Position numbers and translations under genes: made by a program. From Pantoea eucalypti (GTDB lineage Bacteria; Pseudomonadota; Gammaproteobacteria; Enterobacterales; Enterobacteriaceae): DNA of 64,000 nucleotides. The stretch is from contig NZ_CP045720.1 of the NCBI RefSeq assembly GCF_009646115.1, positions 3,410,001 through 3,474,000 of the forward strand, given 5' to 3'. Positions 11,203-23,461 of the stretch are shown here, in pieces (positions within the stretch are counted from its first letter, which is position 1; each line of letters starts with the position of its first letter). A model generated the notes under the pieces. The model saw only the letters and a list, made by a program, of their open reading frames with translations. It did no database searches and had not been told where the DNA came from.

Positions 11203-11226
11203 CCCGCGCCTGTCGCGGGTTTTTTT
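11203..11226 (+). terminator. leu operon attenuator terminator
   Basis: The arms CCCGCG/CGCGGG with a 5-nt loop are followed by seven T. It lies 24 nt after the leuL stop and 41 nt before leuA, so it is the transcription attenuator controlled by leucine-codon stalling in leuL. Confidence 0.93.
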
Positions 11227-11267
11227 ATGCTCGTTGCCAGGCCAGAAAAAGCATAAGGATGAATACG

Positions 11268-13924
<2,657 letters not shown>

Positions 13925-13928
13925 AAAA

Positions 13929-15335
13929 ATGAAAACCTTATACCAGAAGTTATTTGATGCACATGTCGTCCACGAAGCGCCAAACGAAACGCCGTTACTC
14001 TACATCGATCGTCACCTGATCCATGAAGTGACCTCGCCCCAGGCCTTTGATGGCCTGCGCGCACACGGACGTAAAGTCCGTCAGCCGGGCAAAACCTTTG
14101 CCACGATGGATCACAACGTCTCTACCCAGACCAAAGATATCAATGCGTCGGGCGAGATGGCGCGTATTCAGATGCAGGAGCTGATGAAGAACTGCGAAGA
14201 ATTTGGCGTACAGCTGTATGACCTGAATCACCCATTCCAGGGCATCGTCCACGTTATCGGTCCTGAGCAGGGTATGACGCTGCCGGGCATGACCATTGTG
14301 TGCGGCGACTCGCACACCGCCACCCACGGCGCGTTCGGCTCGCTGGCGTTTGGTATCGGCACCTCTGAAGTGGAACATGTATTTGCCACTCAGACCCTGA
14401 AACAGGGTCGGGCGAAAACCATGAAGATTGAAGTACTGGGCCAGGCGTCCACCGGCATTACCGCCAAAGATATCGTGCTGGCGATCATCGGTAAAACCGG
14501 CAGCGCAGGCGGTACTGGTTATGTGGTTGAATTCTGCGGCCCGGCCATTCAGGCGCTGAGCATGGAAGGTCGTATGACCCTGTGCAACATGGCGATTGAG
14601 ATGGGCGCGAAAGCGGGCCTGGTAGCACCGGATGACACTACTTTCAACTACCTGAAAGGTCGTCAGTTCTCCCCACAGGGCGAGAAATGGGAGCAGGCAG
14701 TGGAATACTGGCGCACCCTGAAGTCTGACGCAGGCGCGAAGTATGATGCGGTGGTCACGCTGCATGCCGAAGAGATCGCACCGCAGGTCACCTGGGGCAC
14801 CAACCCGGGTCAGGTGATTGCCGTTGATCAGGTGATCCCGAATCCGGCCTCGTTCGCCGATCCGGTTGAGCGCGCCTCAGCGGAAAAAGCGCTGGCCTAC
14901 ATGAACCTGCAACCGGGCATCAGACTGACCGATGTTGCGATTGATAAAGTGTTTATCGGCTCCTGCACCAACTCACGCATTGAAGATCTGCGTGCCGCCG
15001 CCGCCATCGCTAAAGGCCGCAAAGTGGCACCTGGCGTGGTTGCCATGGTGGTACCAGGTTCCGGCCCGGTAAAAGCGCAGGCTGAAGCGGAAGGTCTGGA
15101 TAAAATCTTCCTGGAAGCGGGCTTTGAATGGCGTCTGCCAGGCTGCTCAATGTGTCTGGCGATGAACAATGATCGTCTGAATCCGGGCGAGCGTTGCGCC
15201 TCTACCAGCAACCGTAACTTTGAAGGCCGTCAGGGCCGTGGTGGACGTACCCATCTGGTCAGCCCGGCGATGGCCGCGGCGGCTGCCGTGACTGGCCACT
15301 TTGCCGACATCCGTGAACTGACGACAGGAGCTTAA
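13929..15335 (+). CDS. leuC: LeuC, isopropylmalate isomerase large subunit
   Basis: LeuC is the aconitase-like [4Fe-4S] subunit that isomerises 2- to 3-isopropylmalate with LeuD. I chose the start at 13929 ([14 protein letters not shown]): it aligns with the family, gives 468 residues, and has GAGGA in the end of leuB upstream. A longer reading from inside leuB adds 25 unrelated residues. Cluster ligands are in GSCTNSR and [10 protein letters not shown]. Confidence 0.96.
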   Translation: MKTLYQKLFDAHVVHEAPNETPLLYIDRHLIHEVTSPQAFDGLRAHGRKVRQPGKTFATMDHNVSTQTKDINASGEMARIQMQELMKNCEEFGVQLYDLNHPFQGIVHVIGPEQGMTLPGMTIVCGDSHTATHGAFGSLAFGIGTSEVEHVFATQTLKQGRAKTMKIEVLGQASTGITAKDIVLAIIGKTGSAGGTGYVVEFCGPAIQALSMEGRMTLCNMAIEMGAKAGLVAPDDTTFNYLKGRQFSPQGEKWEQAVEYWRTLKSDAGAKYDAVVTLHAEEIAPQVTWGTNPGQVIAVDQVIPNPASFADPVERASAEKALAYMNLQPGIRLTDVAIDKVFIGSCTNSRIEDLRAAAAIAKGRKVAPGVVAMVVPGSGPVKAQAEAEGLDKIFLEAGFEWRLPGCSMCLAMNNDRLNPGERCASTSNRNFEGRQGRGGRTHLVSPAMAAAAAVTGHFADIRELTTGA

Positions 15336-15338
15336 GTC

Positions 15339-15944
15339 ATGGCGAATAAATTTACTCAGCATACTGGTATTGTTGCGCCGCTGGATGCCGCGAACGTTGA
15401 TACGGACGCAATCATTCCCAAGCAGTTTTTGCAGAAGGTGACCCGCACCGGTTTCGGTCAGCACCTGTTCCACGACTGGCGCTTTGAAGATGATGCCGGT
15501 ACGGTGCCGACGCCCGGTTTTGTGCTGAACAAGCCGGAGTTCAAAGGCACCAGCATTCTGCTGGCACGCGAGAACTTTGGCTGCGGCTCCTCACGTGAGC
15601 ATGCCCCCTGGGCATTGACCGATTTCGGTTTTCACGTGGTGATTGCGCCGAGCTTCGCGGATATCTTTTATGGCAACAGCTTCAATAACCAGCTGCTGCC
15701 GGTGAAATTAAGCGAAGAGGAAGTGGATGAGCTGTTCAGACTGGTTGCAGCCCAGCCAGGCATCAGCTTCACAGTCGATCTGGAAGCACAGACGGTGACG
15801 GCAGGCGACAAAGTCTATTCGTTTGAACTCGATAGCTTCCGTCGCCACTGCATGATTAATGGCCTCGACAGCATCGGCCTGACGCTGCAGCATGAAGCGT
15901 CGATTTCGCAGTATGAGCAGAATCAGCCCGCCTTCCTGCGCTGA
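15339..15944 (+). CDS. leuD: LeuD, isopropylmalate isomerase small subunit
   Basis: LeuD is the aconitase 'swivel' subunit that completes the isomerase active site. The 201-residue protein has the conserved [13 protein letters not shown] and [13 protein letters not shown] motifs. It follows leuC after 3 bp and is the last gene of leuABCD, ending just before a strong hairpin. Confidence 0.97.
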   Translation: MANKFTQHTGIVAPLDAANVDTDAIIPKQFLQKVTRTGFGQHLFHDWRFEDDAGTVPTPGFVLNKPEFKGTSILLARENFGCGSSREHAPWALTDFGFHVVIAPSFADIFYGNSFNNQLLPVKLSEEEVDELFRLVAAQPGISFTVDLEAQTVTAGDKVYSFELDSFRRHCMINGLDSIGLTLQHEASISQYEQNQPAFLR

Positions 15945-15952
15945 TTGCGTTA

Positions 15953-15985
15953 AAGCAGGGCGACATCCGGTCGCCCTGCTTCTTT
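15953..15985. terminator. Bidirectional hairpin between leuD and setA
   Basis: A 12-bp perfect stem AAGCAGGGCGAC/GTCGCCCTGCTT (15953-15964 with 15970-15981) and a 5-nt loop sits between the convergent genes leuD and setA. The plus-strand tail TCTTTATA is only modestly T-rich. It probably ends leuABCD; its minus-strand role is less clear. Confidence 0.75.
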
Positions 15986-17162
15986 ATACGTCGCGCACCC
16001 GCGCCGACATCACCAGCGCCACTATCCCCAGCCCGAATGCCAGCCAGTAAACCGCCTCATGTCCCAGCCGCTCACTCAGCGTCCCCTGAATAACACCCGC
16101 CAGAATCATGCCGGTCGAAATCGAATTGGTGAACATCGTGGTCGCCGCACCCGGCCGTCCTGGCATCAGATCCTGGAACCACAACATCCCTATGCCAGCA
16201 ATAATCCCGACAAACACCGCATTAAACAGCTGTAACACCATCAGCGAGGTGCGGGAATTGAAGAGCACCAGCCCCAGATAAAACAGGACGCCCGCCGCCA
16301 CCGCGATCAGCATTAACCGCCGCTTGCCGATGCGACGCGCGTAATGGCCCGCCAGCAGCATCACCGGGATTTCCAACCCGGCCGCCGTTCCCATCAGCAG
16401 ACCGGCCAGTTTCTCCGGCAGACCCAGCGTGGTGCTGATATAGAGCGGCATATCAATGATATACATAGTGTTGCAGGTCCACATCGCCACCGAGGCGAGG
16501 AACAGCAAACGCACATCGCGATCGCGCCAGCCGCTCAACGGCAGCCCGCCGCTTTGCATCAGTGGTTGCGAACGTGGCACCGACGGCAGGGTAAACCAGA
16601 CCAGCAGAATGCAGAGCAGAAACAGCACCGCGGCCACCATAAACAGCGTCACAAAGCCGTAGTTCAGCGCCAGCGCGAACGATAACGGCGGCCCGATCAC
16701 CCACGCCAGCGACAGCTGCGCACGCATCACAGAACTGAACATCACTGCTTCACGCGCCGACTGATCGGCATACTCTCGTGCCAGCGCAAACAGCTGCGGC
16801 ATAGAAACACTGGCCAGCGCTGACAGCAGTACACCCAGTGTCAGCAGAGTCAGATAGTCGCGGGTAAAGGCAAACAGTAGCGCATTCACCAGCGCCATCA
16901 GGCAGCAGAAAAGAATGATATGACGACGATCGCCGACGCTGTCTGAGCGCTTTGCCACCAGCATACTCACTACGATACCGGCCACCGCATTAATGGTGAA
17001 AAACAGCCCGACCCAGAAGGGCCGCGCCTGTACCTCGCGCGTCAGAAACAGGCTGAGCGTCGGTGCCTGCAGAGCACCCGCGATGCCCAGCATGAACGAG
17101 GCGACCATAAAAGCGAGGTAAACCGGGTTGATGCGGCGCTGCCGCGTTAACAGCGATTTCAT
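15984..17162 (-). CDS. setA: SetA, sugar efflux transporter (MFS)
   Basis: SetA is a major-facilitator exporter of glucose analogues and lactose that sits next to sgrS/sgrR in enterics. The start MKSLLTRQRRINPVYLAFM at 17162 gives 392 residues, the same as E. coli SetA. About twelve hydrophobic segments are visible, with conserved GALQAPTLSLFL, LFALAREYADQSAR and MWTCNTMYIIDMPLYIS motifs. A start 156 bp upstream would run through sgrS and is rejected. It may be co-transcribed by read-through of sgrS, as in E. coli. Confidence 0.94.
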   Translation of the reverse strand: MKSLLTRQRRINPVYLAFMVASFMLGIAGALQAPTLSLFLTREVQARPFWVGLFFTINAVAGIVVSMLVAKRSDSVGDRRHIILFCCLMALVNALLFAFTRDYLTLLTLGVLLSALASVSMPQLFALAREYADQSAREAVMFSSVMRAQLSLAWVIGPPLSFALALNYGFVTLFMVAAVLFLLCILLVWFTLPSVPRSQPLMQSGGLPLSGWRDRDVRLLFLASVAMWTCNTMYIIDMPLYISTTLGLPEKLAGLLMGTAAGLEIPVMLLAGHYARRIGKRRLMLIAVAAGVLFYLGLVLFNSRTSLMVLQLFNAVFVGIIAGIGMLWFQDLMPGRPGAATTMFTNSISTGMILAGVIQGTLSERLGHEAVYWLAFGLGIVALVMSARVRDV

Positions 17163-17225
17163 TCGAAATCCCTTACAGAACAAACAGAGGGGAAAAAAGA
17201 AGGGTAGACGATACCGCGCAACATG

Positions 17226-17360
17226 AAAAAAGCCAGCAGAGATCATCTGCTGGCGGTGTAAATGCACCCTACTCAGAAAAGCACTCCGCTGAACAGCGAA
17301 GTGAGGGTCGAACGCCATTCACTGCTGAATGCCTCCCGCTCTTCCCATAGCGTAAAGTTT
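17226..17360 (-). ncRNA. sgrS: SgrS glucose-phosphate stress sRNA (short form; 5' end approximate)
   Basis: The minus strand between sgrR and setA shows the SgrS 3' module. A terminator stem GCCAGCAGA/TCTGCTGGC (17232-17254) is followed by six T. A small stem GGTG...CACC precedes it, and upstream of that is CTGAGTA (17270-17276), the segment that pairs with the ptsG translation start in E. coli. The 5' end is a guess near 17360, giving about 135 nt against 227 in E. coli. No ORF resembling SgrT (43 residues in E. coli) can be found. Expected to act with Hfq to silence sugar-uptake mRNAs under SgrR control. Confidence 0.85.
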
Positions 17361-17415
17361 GCTCTTAAAATGGGGCAGGAAAAACAGAGCGCTTTTCACA
17401 GGGAGTTCCCCTTTT

Positions 17416-19077
17416 ATGTCCTCATCACGTCTGAAGCAGCAGTTCATCCGCCTGTGGCAGAGTTGTCAGGGCCAGACGCAGGAGATTACGCTCAGCGAAC
17501 TGGCTGATCTGCTGCACTGCTCGCGCCGCCATATGCGCAATCTGCTCAACCGGATGCAGGCCGCAGGCTGGCTGACCTGGCAGGCTGAAGCCGGACGCGG
17601 CAAGCGATCGCAGCTTATCTTCTGCTACACGGGCCTGGCCCTGCAGCAGCAGCGTGCCGAGGATTTGCTGGAACAGGACCGCATCGATCAGCTGGTCCAG
17701 CTGGTAGGCGATAAAAACCAGGTGCGGCAGATGATCAGCGCGCACCTGGGGCGCAGTTTCCGGCAGGGCAAGCATATCCTGCGGGTGCTCTACTATCGTC
17801 CGCTGCTCAACCTTTTGCCCGGCTCGCCGCTGCGGCGCTCGGAAACCCACATTGCCCGACAGATTTTCAACGGTCTGACGCGGATAAATGAGGAAAACGG
17901 GGAAATCGAACCCGATATTGCGCACCACTGGCAGCAGACGTCTCCACTTCACTGGCGCTTCTTCCTGCGTCCGGCGATTCGCTTCCATCACGGCAGAGAA
18001 CTGGAGATGGAGGATGTGCTCGCCACGCTGGAGCGTCAGCGCCCCCATCCGCTCTTTTCCCATATTGCGCAAATCGACTCACCTGCCCCCTGGACGCTGG
18101 ATATCCGTTTAAGCCAGCCCGACGAGGGCTTGCCCTGGCTGCTGGGCAGCGTCAGTGCGATGATCCTGCCGCGCGAATGGCCGACGCTTCACGACTTTGC
18201 TCGCCAGCCAGTTGGCACCGGTCCTTACCGGGTGATCCGCAATCAGGAGAGCCAGCTGAAGATCGAAGCGTTTGATGACTACTTCGGTTTTCGCGCGCTG
18301 ATTGATGATGTCTCTATCTGGGTACTGCCCGACATCAGCGATGAGCTGGTCTATGCGGGTGTCCGTCTGCAGGGCGGCAGCACCGATGAAGTTCAGGAGG
18401 AGAGCCGCCTTGAAGAGGGCTGCTACTATCTTTTGTTCGACCAGCGTTCAGAGCAGGGTCGCAACGAAGCGGTCCGGCGCTGGGTCAGCTACCTGTTTAA
18501 CCCCATCGCCCTGCTCAATCACGCTGGTGTCGGCTATCAGCGCTACTGGTTTCCGGCGTATGGTCTGCTGCCACGCTGGCATCATCGCCGTGACCTGACG
18601 CCAGTAGAAAAACCGCCCGACTTAACCCATCTGACGCTGACCTGGTACAGCCAGCACGTGGAGCATGAAGGCATCGCGAATGCGCTGCGTCCGCTGCTGG
18701 CAGAGCATGGCGTCACGCTGGAGACCCGTGAGATCAGCTACGAAAGCTGGTATCAGGGCGAAACGGAAAGTGATATCTGGTTGGGAAGCGTGAACTTTAC
18801 CCTGCCGCTGAATTATTCGCTGTTCGCACAGCTTTATGAGATCCCGCTGCTGCATCACTGCCTTGCTATCGACTGGCACGGCGATGCGGCCCGCTGGCGC
18901 GAGAAAGCGCTGCCGCTGGCCGAATGGAGCAAACAGCTGGTCGACGAAGCCGGCCTGCATCCGCTGTTTCATCACTGGCTGTTGCTTGAAGGGCAGCGCA
19001 GTATGCGCGGCGTCCGGATGAATACGCTGGGCTGGTTTGATTTTAAATCGGCCTGGTTCGCCCCACCCGCGCTGTGA
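17416..19077 (+). CDS. sgrR: SgrR, transcriptional activator of sgrS
   Basis: SgrR senses sugar-phosphate stress and activates the divergent sRNA gene sgrS. The start [15 protein letters not shown] at 17416 aligns with E. coli SgrR and gives 553 residues against 551. An N-terminal winged helix-turn-helix ([14 protein letters not shown], residues about 35-50) is followed by a periplasmic-solute-binding-like domain (SBP family 5). The conserved C-terminus reads [16 protein letters not shown]. Its promoter must overlap that of sgrS. Confidence 0.96.
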   Translation: MSSSRLKQQFIRLWQSCQGQTQEITLSELADLLHCSRRHMRNLLNRMQAAGWLTWQAEAGRGKRSQLIFCYTGLALQQQRAEDLLEQDRIDQLVQLVGDKNQVRQMISAHLGRSFRQGKHILRVLYYRPLLNLLPGSPLRRSETHIARQIFNGLTRINEENGEIEPDIAHHWQQTSPLHWRFFLRPAIRFHHGRELEMEDVLATLERQRPHPLFSHIAQIDSPAPWTLDIRLSQPDEGLPWLLGSVSAMILPREWPTLHDFARQPVGTGPYRVIRNQESQLKIEAFDDYFGFRALIDDVSIWVLPDISDELVYAGVRLQGGSTDEVQEESRLEEGCYYLLFDQRSEQGRNEAVRRWVSYLFNPIALLNHAGVGYQRYWFPAYGLLPRWHHRRDLTPVEKPPDLTHLTLTWYSQHVEHEGIANALRPLLAEHGVTLETREISYESWYQGETESDIWLGSVNFTLPLNYSLFAQLYEIPLLHHCLAIDWHGDAARWREKALPLAEWSKQLVDEAGLHPLFHHWLLLEGQRSMRGVRMNTLGWFDFKSAWFAPPAL

Positions 19078-19118
19078 CGCTTTCGCCCCGGCGCTGAAAT
19101 GACTAGAATGTGACGTTC

Positions 19119-19203
19119 TCAACGGGGTGCGGCCTGCCACAAGCAAGCCGCTGAGAGAGACCCGTCGAACCTGATTCGGTTAATACCGACGTAGGGATTT
19201 GAG
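19119..19203 (+). promoter_or_regulatory. TPP riboswitch (THI element) upstream of thiBPQ
   Basis: The conserved TPP aptamer pieces appear in order: GGGGTGC near 19124, GCTGAGAGA near 19149, ACCCGTCGAACCTGAT, and GGTTAATACCGACGTAGGGA ending near 19197. A -10-like TAGAAT (19104-19109) lies just upstream. In enterics this leader (also known as SroA in E. coli) shuts down thiB expression when thiamine diphosphate is plentiful. Confidence 0.95.
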
Positions 19204-19261
19204 AGGCCTCTGTGCTCAGATCCTTTGCGACTCATCCCCTATTCTCCTGAAGGAGCGCAAA

Positions 19262-20248
19262 GTGTTAAACAAAGTTCTGCCGGTGCTGCTGTTACTCTCC
19301 GCCCCCGTTCTGGCGGCTAAGCCGGTTCTCACGGTCTACACCTACGACTCCTTCTCCGCCGACTGGGGCCCTGGCCCGGCGGTTAAAAAAGCCTTTGAAG
19401 CACAGTGCGACTGCGAGCTGAAATTCGTCACGCTGGAAGATGGCGTGTCGCTGCTGAACCGCGTGCGGATGGAAGGCAAAAACAGTAAAGCCGATGTGGT
19501 GCTGGGGCTGGATAACAATCTGGTGCAGGCCGCGCAGAAAACAGGTCTGTTTGCCGAAAGTCAGGTCGACACATCGACATTAAAACTGCCCGATGGCTGG
19601 CACAACACCACCTTCGTGCCGTTCGATTATGGCTACTTCGCGTTTGTCTATGACAAAACCCGGCTGAAAAATCCGCCAAAAAGCCTGAAAGAGCTGGTCG
19701 ACAGCCCGGAGAAGTGGCGGGTGATCTACGAAGATCCCCGCACCAGCACGCCCGGCTTAGGTCTGCTGCTCTGGATGCAGAAAGTCTATGGCGATCAGGC
19801 GCCGCAGGCGTGGCAGAAACTGGCGCAGAAAACCGTGACGGTCACCAAAGGCTGGAGTGAAGCCTATGGCCTGTTCCTCAAGGGCGAAGGGGATCTGGTG
19901 CTGAGTTACACCACCTCACCGGCTTACCACATCATTGAAGAGAAAAAAGAGAACTATGCCGCGGCGGCCTTTGCAGAGGGTCATTATCTGCAGGTCGAAG
20001 TTGCCGCGCAGCTAGCCAGCAGCAAACAGCCGGCACTGGCACAGCAGTTCATGAAATTTATGGTTTCGCCTGACTTCCAGCGCACTATCCCCACCGGCAA
20101 CTGGATGTACCCGGTGATCGACACGCCGCTGCCTGCCGGTTTCGCGGCGCTCAACGTGCCTTCCACTGCTCTGCAGTTCTCGCCAGAAGAGGTTGCCAGC
20201 CAGCGTTCGGGCTGGATTAGCCAGTGGCAACGCGCCGTCAGTCGCTGA
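19262..20248 (+). CDS. thiB: ThiB (TbpA), periplasmic thiamine-binding protein
   Basis: ThiB captures thiamine, TMP and TPP in the periplasm for the ThiBPQ ABC importer. I place the start at GTG 19262: it has AAGGAG 7 nt upstream, gives a signal peptide (LNKVLPVLLLLSAPVLAA) and a 328-residue protein against 327 in E. coli. An ATG-like reading from 19199 would begin inside the riboswitch. The mature protein keeps VYTYDSF near its start and VLGLDNN, GYFAFVYDK and TSTPGLGLLLWMQ motifs. Confidence 0.95.
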   Translation: MLNKVLPVLLLLSAPVLAAKPVLTVYTYDSFSADWGPGPAVKKAFEAQCDCELKFVTLEDGVSLLNRVRMEGKNSKADVVLGLDNNLVQAAQKTGLFAESQVDTSTLKLPDGWHNTTFVPFDYGYFAFVYDKTRLKNPPKSLKELVDSPEKWRVIYEDPRTSTPGLGLLLWMQKVYGDQAPQAWQKLAQKTVTVTKGWSEAYGLFLKGEGDLVLSYTTSPAYHIIEEKKENYAAAAFAEGHYLQVEVAAQLASSKQPALAQQFMKFMVSPDFQRTIPTGNWMYPVIDTPLPAGFAALNVPSTALQFSPEEVASQRSGWISQWQRAVSR

Positions 20249-21831
20249 TGCCGCGCTGGCTGATTCCCGGTTCCCTCGCCACGATATTACTGACCATCGT
20301 GGCATTCATGGCGTTCGGTGCACTCTGGAGCGCCGCGCCGGATACGGACTTACGCGGCGTGCTGCAGGATGATTACCTGCATCACGTTATCGCGTTCTCT
20401 TTCGGTCAGGCTCTGCTCTCCGCCCTGCTGTCACTGCTGCCTGCGGTGCCGCTGGCGCGGGCGCTCTATCGACGCCGTTTTCCGGGTCGTCTGTTGCTGC
20501 TGCGCCTGTGCGCCATGACGCTGGTGCTGCCGGTGCTGGTCGCGGTGTTCGGTCTGCTGACCGTCTATGGTCGCAATGGCTGGCTGGCGCAGTTGTGCCA
20601 GCTGGCAGGGATGGGTTATCACTTCTCCCCGTATGGTCTGCCAGGCATCTTGCTGGCGCACGTCTTCTTTAACCTGCCGCTGGCGACCCGCCTGATGCTG
20701 CAGGCGCTGGAGAGTATTCCGGCGGAACAGCGTCAGCTGGCGGCACAGCTCGACCTGCGCGGCTGGCATCATTTTCGTCTGCTGGAGTGGCCATGGCTGC
20801 GGCGTCAGCTGTTGCCGACCGGTGCGCTGATCTTCATGCTCTGTTTCGCCAGCTTTGCCACCGTACTGTCACTCGGCGGCGGTCCGCAGGCCACTACCAT
20901 TGAGCTGGCGATCTTCCAGGCGCTGAGTTATGACTACGATCCCGGACGCGCAGCGCTACTGGCGCTCATCCAGCTCGGCTGCTGTCTGACGCTGGTGCTG
21001 CTCAGCCAGCGTTTCAGCAAGGCGATTCCTGCCGGAACCAGCCAGCTGCATGGCTGGCGTGATCCGCAGGATTCGCGCGCAGCACAGCTGATCGATGCAC
21101 TGCTGATCCTGCTGGCACTCCTCCTGCTGTTGCCGCCGCTGGCGGCGGTCATCGTCGATGGTCTGCACGGCGGACTGCGCGGCGCGCTGGCGCAGCCTGC
21201 ACTGTGGCAGGCCACCTTGACGTCATTGCGTATCGCCATCGGTGCCGGTCTGATCTGTGTGGTGCTGACCATGATGCTGCTGTGGAGCAGTCGGGAACTG
21301 CGTCTGCGCCAGCGTCCGGCGGCGGCACAGTTGATCGACACCAGCGGCATGCTGATTCTGGCGATGCCAGGCATTGTGCTCGCCACCGGCTTTTTCCTGC
21401 TATTCAATGCCACTATTGGCCTGCCTGATTCGGCAGAAGGGCTGGTGATCTTTACCAATGCGCTGATCGCCATTCCCTATGCGCTGAAAGTACTGGAAAA
21501 CCCGATGCGGGATGTCGCAGAGCGTTACGGCAGGCTCTGCGATTCGCTGGATATCCACGGCTGGAACCGGCTGCGGCTGATCGAGCTGCGGGCGCTGAAA
21601 CGTCCGCTTGCCCAGGCGCTGGCCTTTGCCTGCGTACTGTCGATTGGTGATTTCGGCGTGGTGGCACTGTTTGGCAACGCTGACTTCCGCACACTGCCGT
21701 TCTACCTTTATCAGCAGATTGGTGCCTATCGCGGCGCAGATGGCGCGGTCACCGCCCTGCTATTGCTGTTGCTCTGCTTATTGCTGTTCACGCTAATGGA
21801 AAAATTACCAGGCCGCCATGCTGACTCTTGA
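20224..21831 (+). CDS. thiP: ThiP, thiamine ABC transporter permease
   Basis: ThiP is the inner-membrane channel of the ThiBPQ importer. The 535-residue protein contains two fused permease domains with about twelve hydrophobic segments. Each has a cytoplasmic EAA-type loop ([18 protein letters not shown] near 180 and [23 protein letters not shown] near 440). It begins [16 protein letters not shown] inside thiB (25 bp overlap), as in E. coli, and overlaps thiQ by 14 bp. Confidence 0.96.
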   Translation: MATRRQSLMPRWLIPGSLATILLTIVAFMAFGALWSAAPDTDLRGVLQDDYLHHVIAFSFGQALLSALLSLLPAVPLARALYRRRFPGRLLLLRLCAMTLVLPVLVAVFGLLTVYGRNGWLAQLCQLAGMGYHFSPYGLPGILLAHVFFNLPLATRLMLQALESIPAEQRQLAAQLDLRGWHHFRLLEWPWLRRQLLPTGALIFMLCFASFATVLSLGGGPQATTIELAIFQALSYDYDPGRAALLALIQLGCCLTLVLLSQRFSKAIPAGTSQLHGWRDPQDSRAAQLIDALLILLALLLLLPPLAAVIVDGLHGGLRGALAQPALWQATLTSLRIAIGAGLICVVLTMMLLWSSRELRLRQRPAAAQLIDTSGMLILAMPGIVLATGFFLLFNATIGLPDSAEGLVIFTNALIAIPYALKVLENPMRDVAERYGRLCDSLDIHGWNRLRLIELRALKRPLAQALAFACVLSIGDFGVVALFGNADFRTLPFYLYQQIGAYRGADGAVTALLLLLLCLLLFTLMEKLPGRHADS

Positions 21832-22519
21832 TAACCTCACTTACCTTTATCAGCATCTGCCGATGCGCTTCAGCCTCAAGGCCACACGTGGCGAGCGCAT
21901 CGCCATTCTCGGCCCCAGCGGAGCCGGGAAGAGCACCCTGCTGAGCCTGATTGCGGGTTTCCTGCCTGTGAAACAGGGCACCCTGATGATTGACGGGCAG
22001 GATCACACCCACAGCGTGCCAGCCAGACGACCGGTTTCGATGCTGTTTCAGGAGAACAATCTGTTTCCGCACCTCAGCGTGCAGCAGAACATGGCGCTGG
22101 GGCTGCATCCGGGATTAAAACTCAGCGCTGAGCAGCGTCAGCAACTGTCTGCACTGGCCGATCAGGTGGGATTAGGCGATCTGCTAAACCGTTTGCCGGG
22201 CGAGCTGTCGGGCGGACAGCGACAGCGTGTGGCGCTGGCGCGCTGTCTGCTGCGTGATCGTCCGGTGCTGCTGCTGGATGAGCCTTTTTCTGCACTGGAT
22301 CCCGCGTTGCGCGGCGAGATGCTGCAACTGGTGCGTTCAGTGTGCGAAGCGCGCAGCATTACACTGCTGATGGTGTCGCACAGTCTGGAAGATGCCCGGC
22401 AGATTGCGCCGCGCAGCGTAGTGATTGTGGATGGACGGGTTTACTGGGATGGCGAGACCCGACAGCTGCTGTCGGGTGACACGCGGGAGGCCGAGGTCCT
22501 CGGCATCCCGCGCCGTTAA
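21818..22519 (+). CDS. thiQ: ThiQ, thiamine ABC transporter ATPase
   Basis: ThiQ powers thiamine import. The 233-residue protein has Walker [10 protein letters not shown] (32-40), signature [14 protein letters not shown], Walker [13 protein letters not shown] and the switch histidine in VSHSLED. It is the last gene of the riboswitch-controlled thiBPQ operon and converges on the DedA-family gene with only 3 bp between the stop codons. Confidence 0.96.
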   Translation: MLTLDNLTYLYQHLPMRFSLKATRGERIAILGPSGAGKSTLLSLIAGFLPVKQGTLMIDGQDHTHSVPARRPVSMLFQENNLFPHLSVQQNMALGLHPGLKLSAEQRQQLSALADQVGLGDLLNRLPGELSGGQRQRVALARCLLRDRPVLLLDEPFSALDPALRGEMLQLVRSVCEARSITLLMVSHSLEDARQIAPRSVVIVDGRVYWDGETRQLLSGDTREAEVLGIPRR

Positions 22520-22522
22520 GCG

Positions 22523-23287
22523 TTACGCGAAGAAAACCTGCCACAGCAGATGACGGAAAATCGGCATCATCGGATGGAACTGAATGCCGACAAATGCCGC
22601 GACGGCGATCACCAGCCCCAGCGGACCTGCCCAGCGCAAACGCTCCGGCGGCAGCCAGGCAGTCGCCCAGTCACGACTCTTGCCACTGCGCCACCAGCGC
22701 CAGCATAACCAGCCCCCCAGCCATATCAGCAGTGCTGCGCCAAGTAACAGCCATTTAAAGCTGCCGCCCTGCGCGGCTTTCGGCACATCGATCGCCACGC
22801 CTGCCAGAATACCAGGCAGCAGATAAAGCGGTGGCCAGAGGATGCAGCCGATAATGTTCGGCGGCAGAAACTTACGCACCGGCAGCTCCAGCATACCGGC
22901 CGCCAGCGGGATCAGCGGACGCGTAGGTCCCACAAAGCGCCCGACCAGAATCGTAAACATGCTGTGCTGATGCAGGGCGTGCTCGGTTTTATCCAGCAGG
23001 CCTTTGTACTTTTGCAGATACTTCCAGCGGTGCAGCGGCCCCTGGAATTTCCAGCCGATACCGTAAGAAACCCAGTCACCAATCAGGCAGCCCGCAAAAC
23101 CCGCGGCCCAGGCCGGGTAAAGGCCCAGCTCGCCACTGCCGATCAGCGCGCCCAGGCTGGCCATCATCACTGTGCCTGGCAGCAACAGCCCGACCAGCGC
23201 CAGCGACTCCAGAAACGTCACCAGCGCAACGGCAAACAGAGCCCATTCCAGAGACTGCGTAATCAGTTGTTGAATCCAGGCTTCCAT
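22523..23287 (-). CDS. yabI: DedA-family membrane protein YabI
   Basis: DedA proteins are multi-spanning inner-membrane proteins implicated in undecaprenyl phosphate or phospholipid translocation; the substrate of this member is not settled. The start MEAWIQQLITQSLEWALF at 23287 gives 254 residues, the E. coli YabI length. It shows the family motifs FLESLALVGLLLPGT, GDWVSYGIG and FTILVGRFVGPTRPLIPLAAGM. Upstream ATGs add a non-conserved stretch and are less likely. Confidence 0.92.
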   Translation of the reverse strand: MEAWIQQLITQSLEWALFAVALVTFLESLALVGLLLPGTVMMASLGALIGSGELGLYPAWAAGFAGCLIGDWVSYGIGWKFQGPLHRWKYLQKYKGLLDKTEHALHQHSMFTILVGRFVGPTRPLIPLAAGMLELPVRKFLPPNIIGCILWPPLYLLPGILAGVAIDVPKAAQGGSFKWLLLGAALLIWLGGWLCWRWWRSGKSRDWATAWLPPERLRWAGPLGLVIAVAAFVGIQFHPMMPIFRHLLWQVFFA

Positions 23288-23366
23288 AATCATCCTAAGT
23301 AAAAGCAGAAGGCTGGATTGTCCAGAGCCAGCCACACAGCGTCAAGGCAAGAATTGTAGGACAATG

Positions 23367-23404
23367 TTGACAAAACCGGTGACGAGAACTGTATAAATAT
23401 CCAT
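23367..23404 (+). promoter_or_regulatory. polB promoter with degenerate LexA-like box
   Basis: TTGACA (23367-23372) is spaced 17 bp from TGTATA (23390-23395). The 16-mer CTGTATAAATATCCAT (23389-23404) keeps the left LexA half-site CTGT and the A+T core, but its right half reads CCAT rather than ACAG. E. coli polB has a LexA box at the same place overlapping the -10, so SOS control is plausible but weaker. Confidence 0.5.
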
Positions 23405-23461
23405 GGTATACTTAAGCCGTTTTCTCACCCCTGAAATACTGAGTCCGGAGAACATCTGAAT

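Noticed and set aside
17163-17318. Upstream start that would extend SetA by 52 residues
   Set aside because: The extension runs through the SgrS terminator and pairing region; the start at 17162 gives exactly the family length.
19199-19261. Upstream start for ThiB within the riboswitch
   Set aside because: It would begin in the aptamer and place 21 non-hydrophobic residues before the signal peptide; GTG 19262 has a near-perfect ribosome-binding site.
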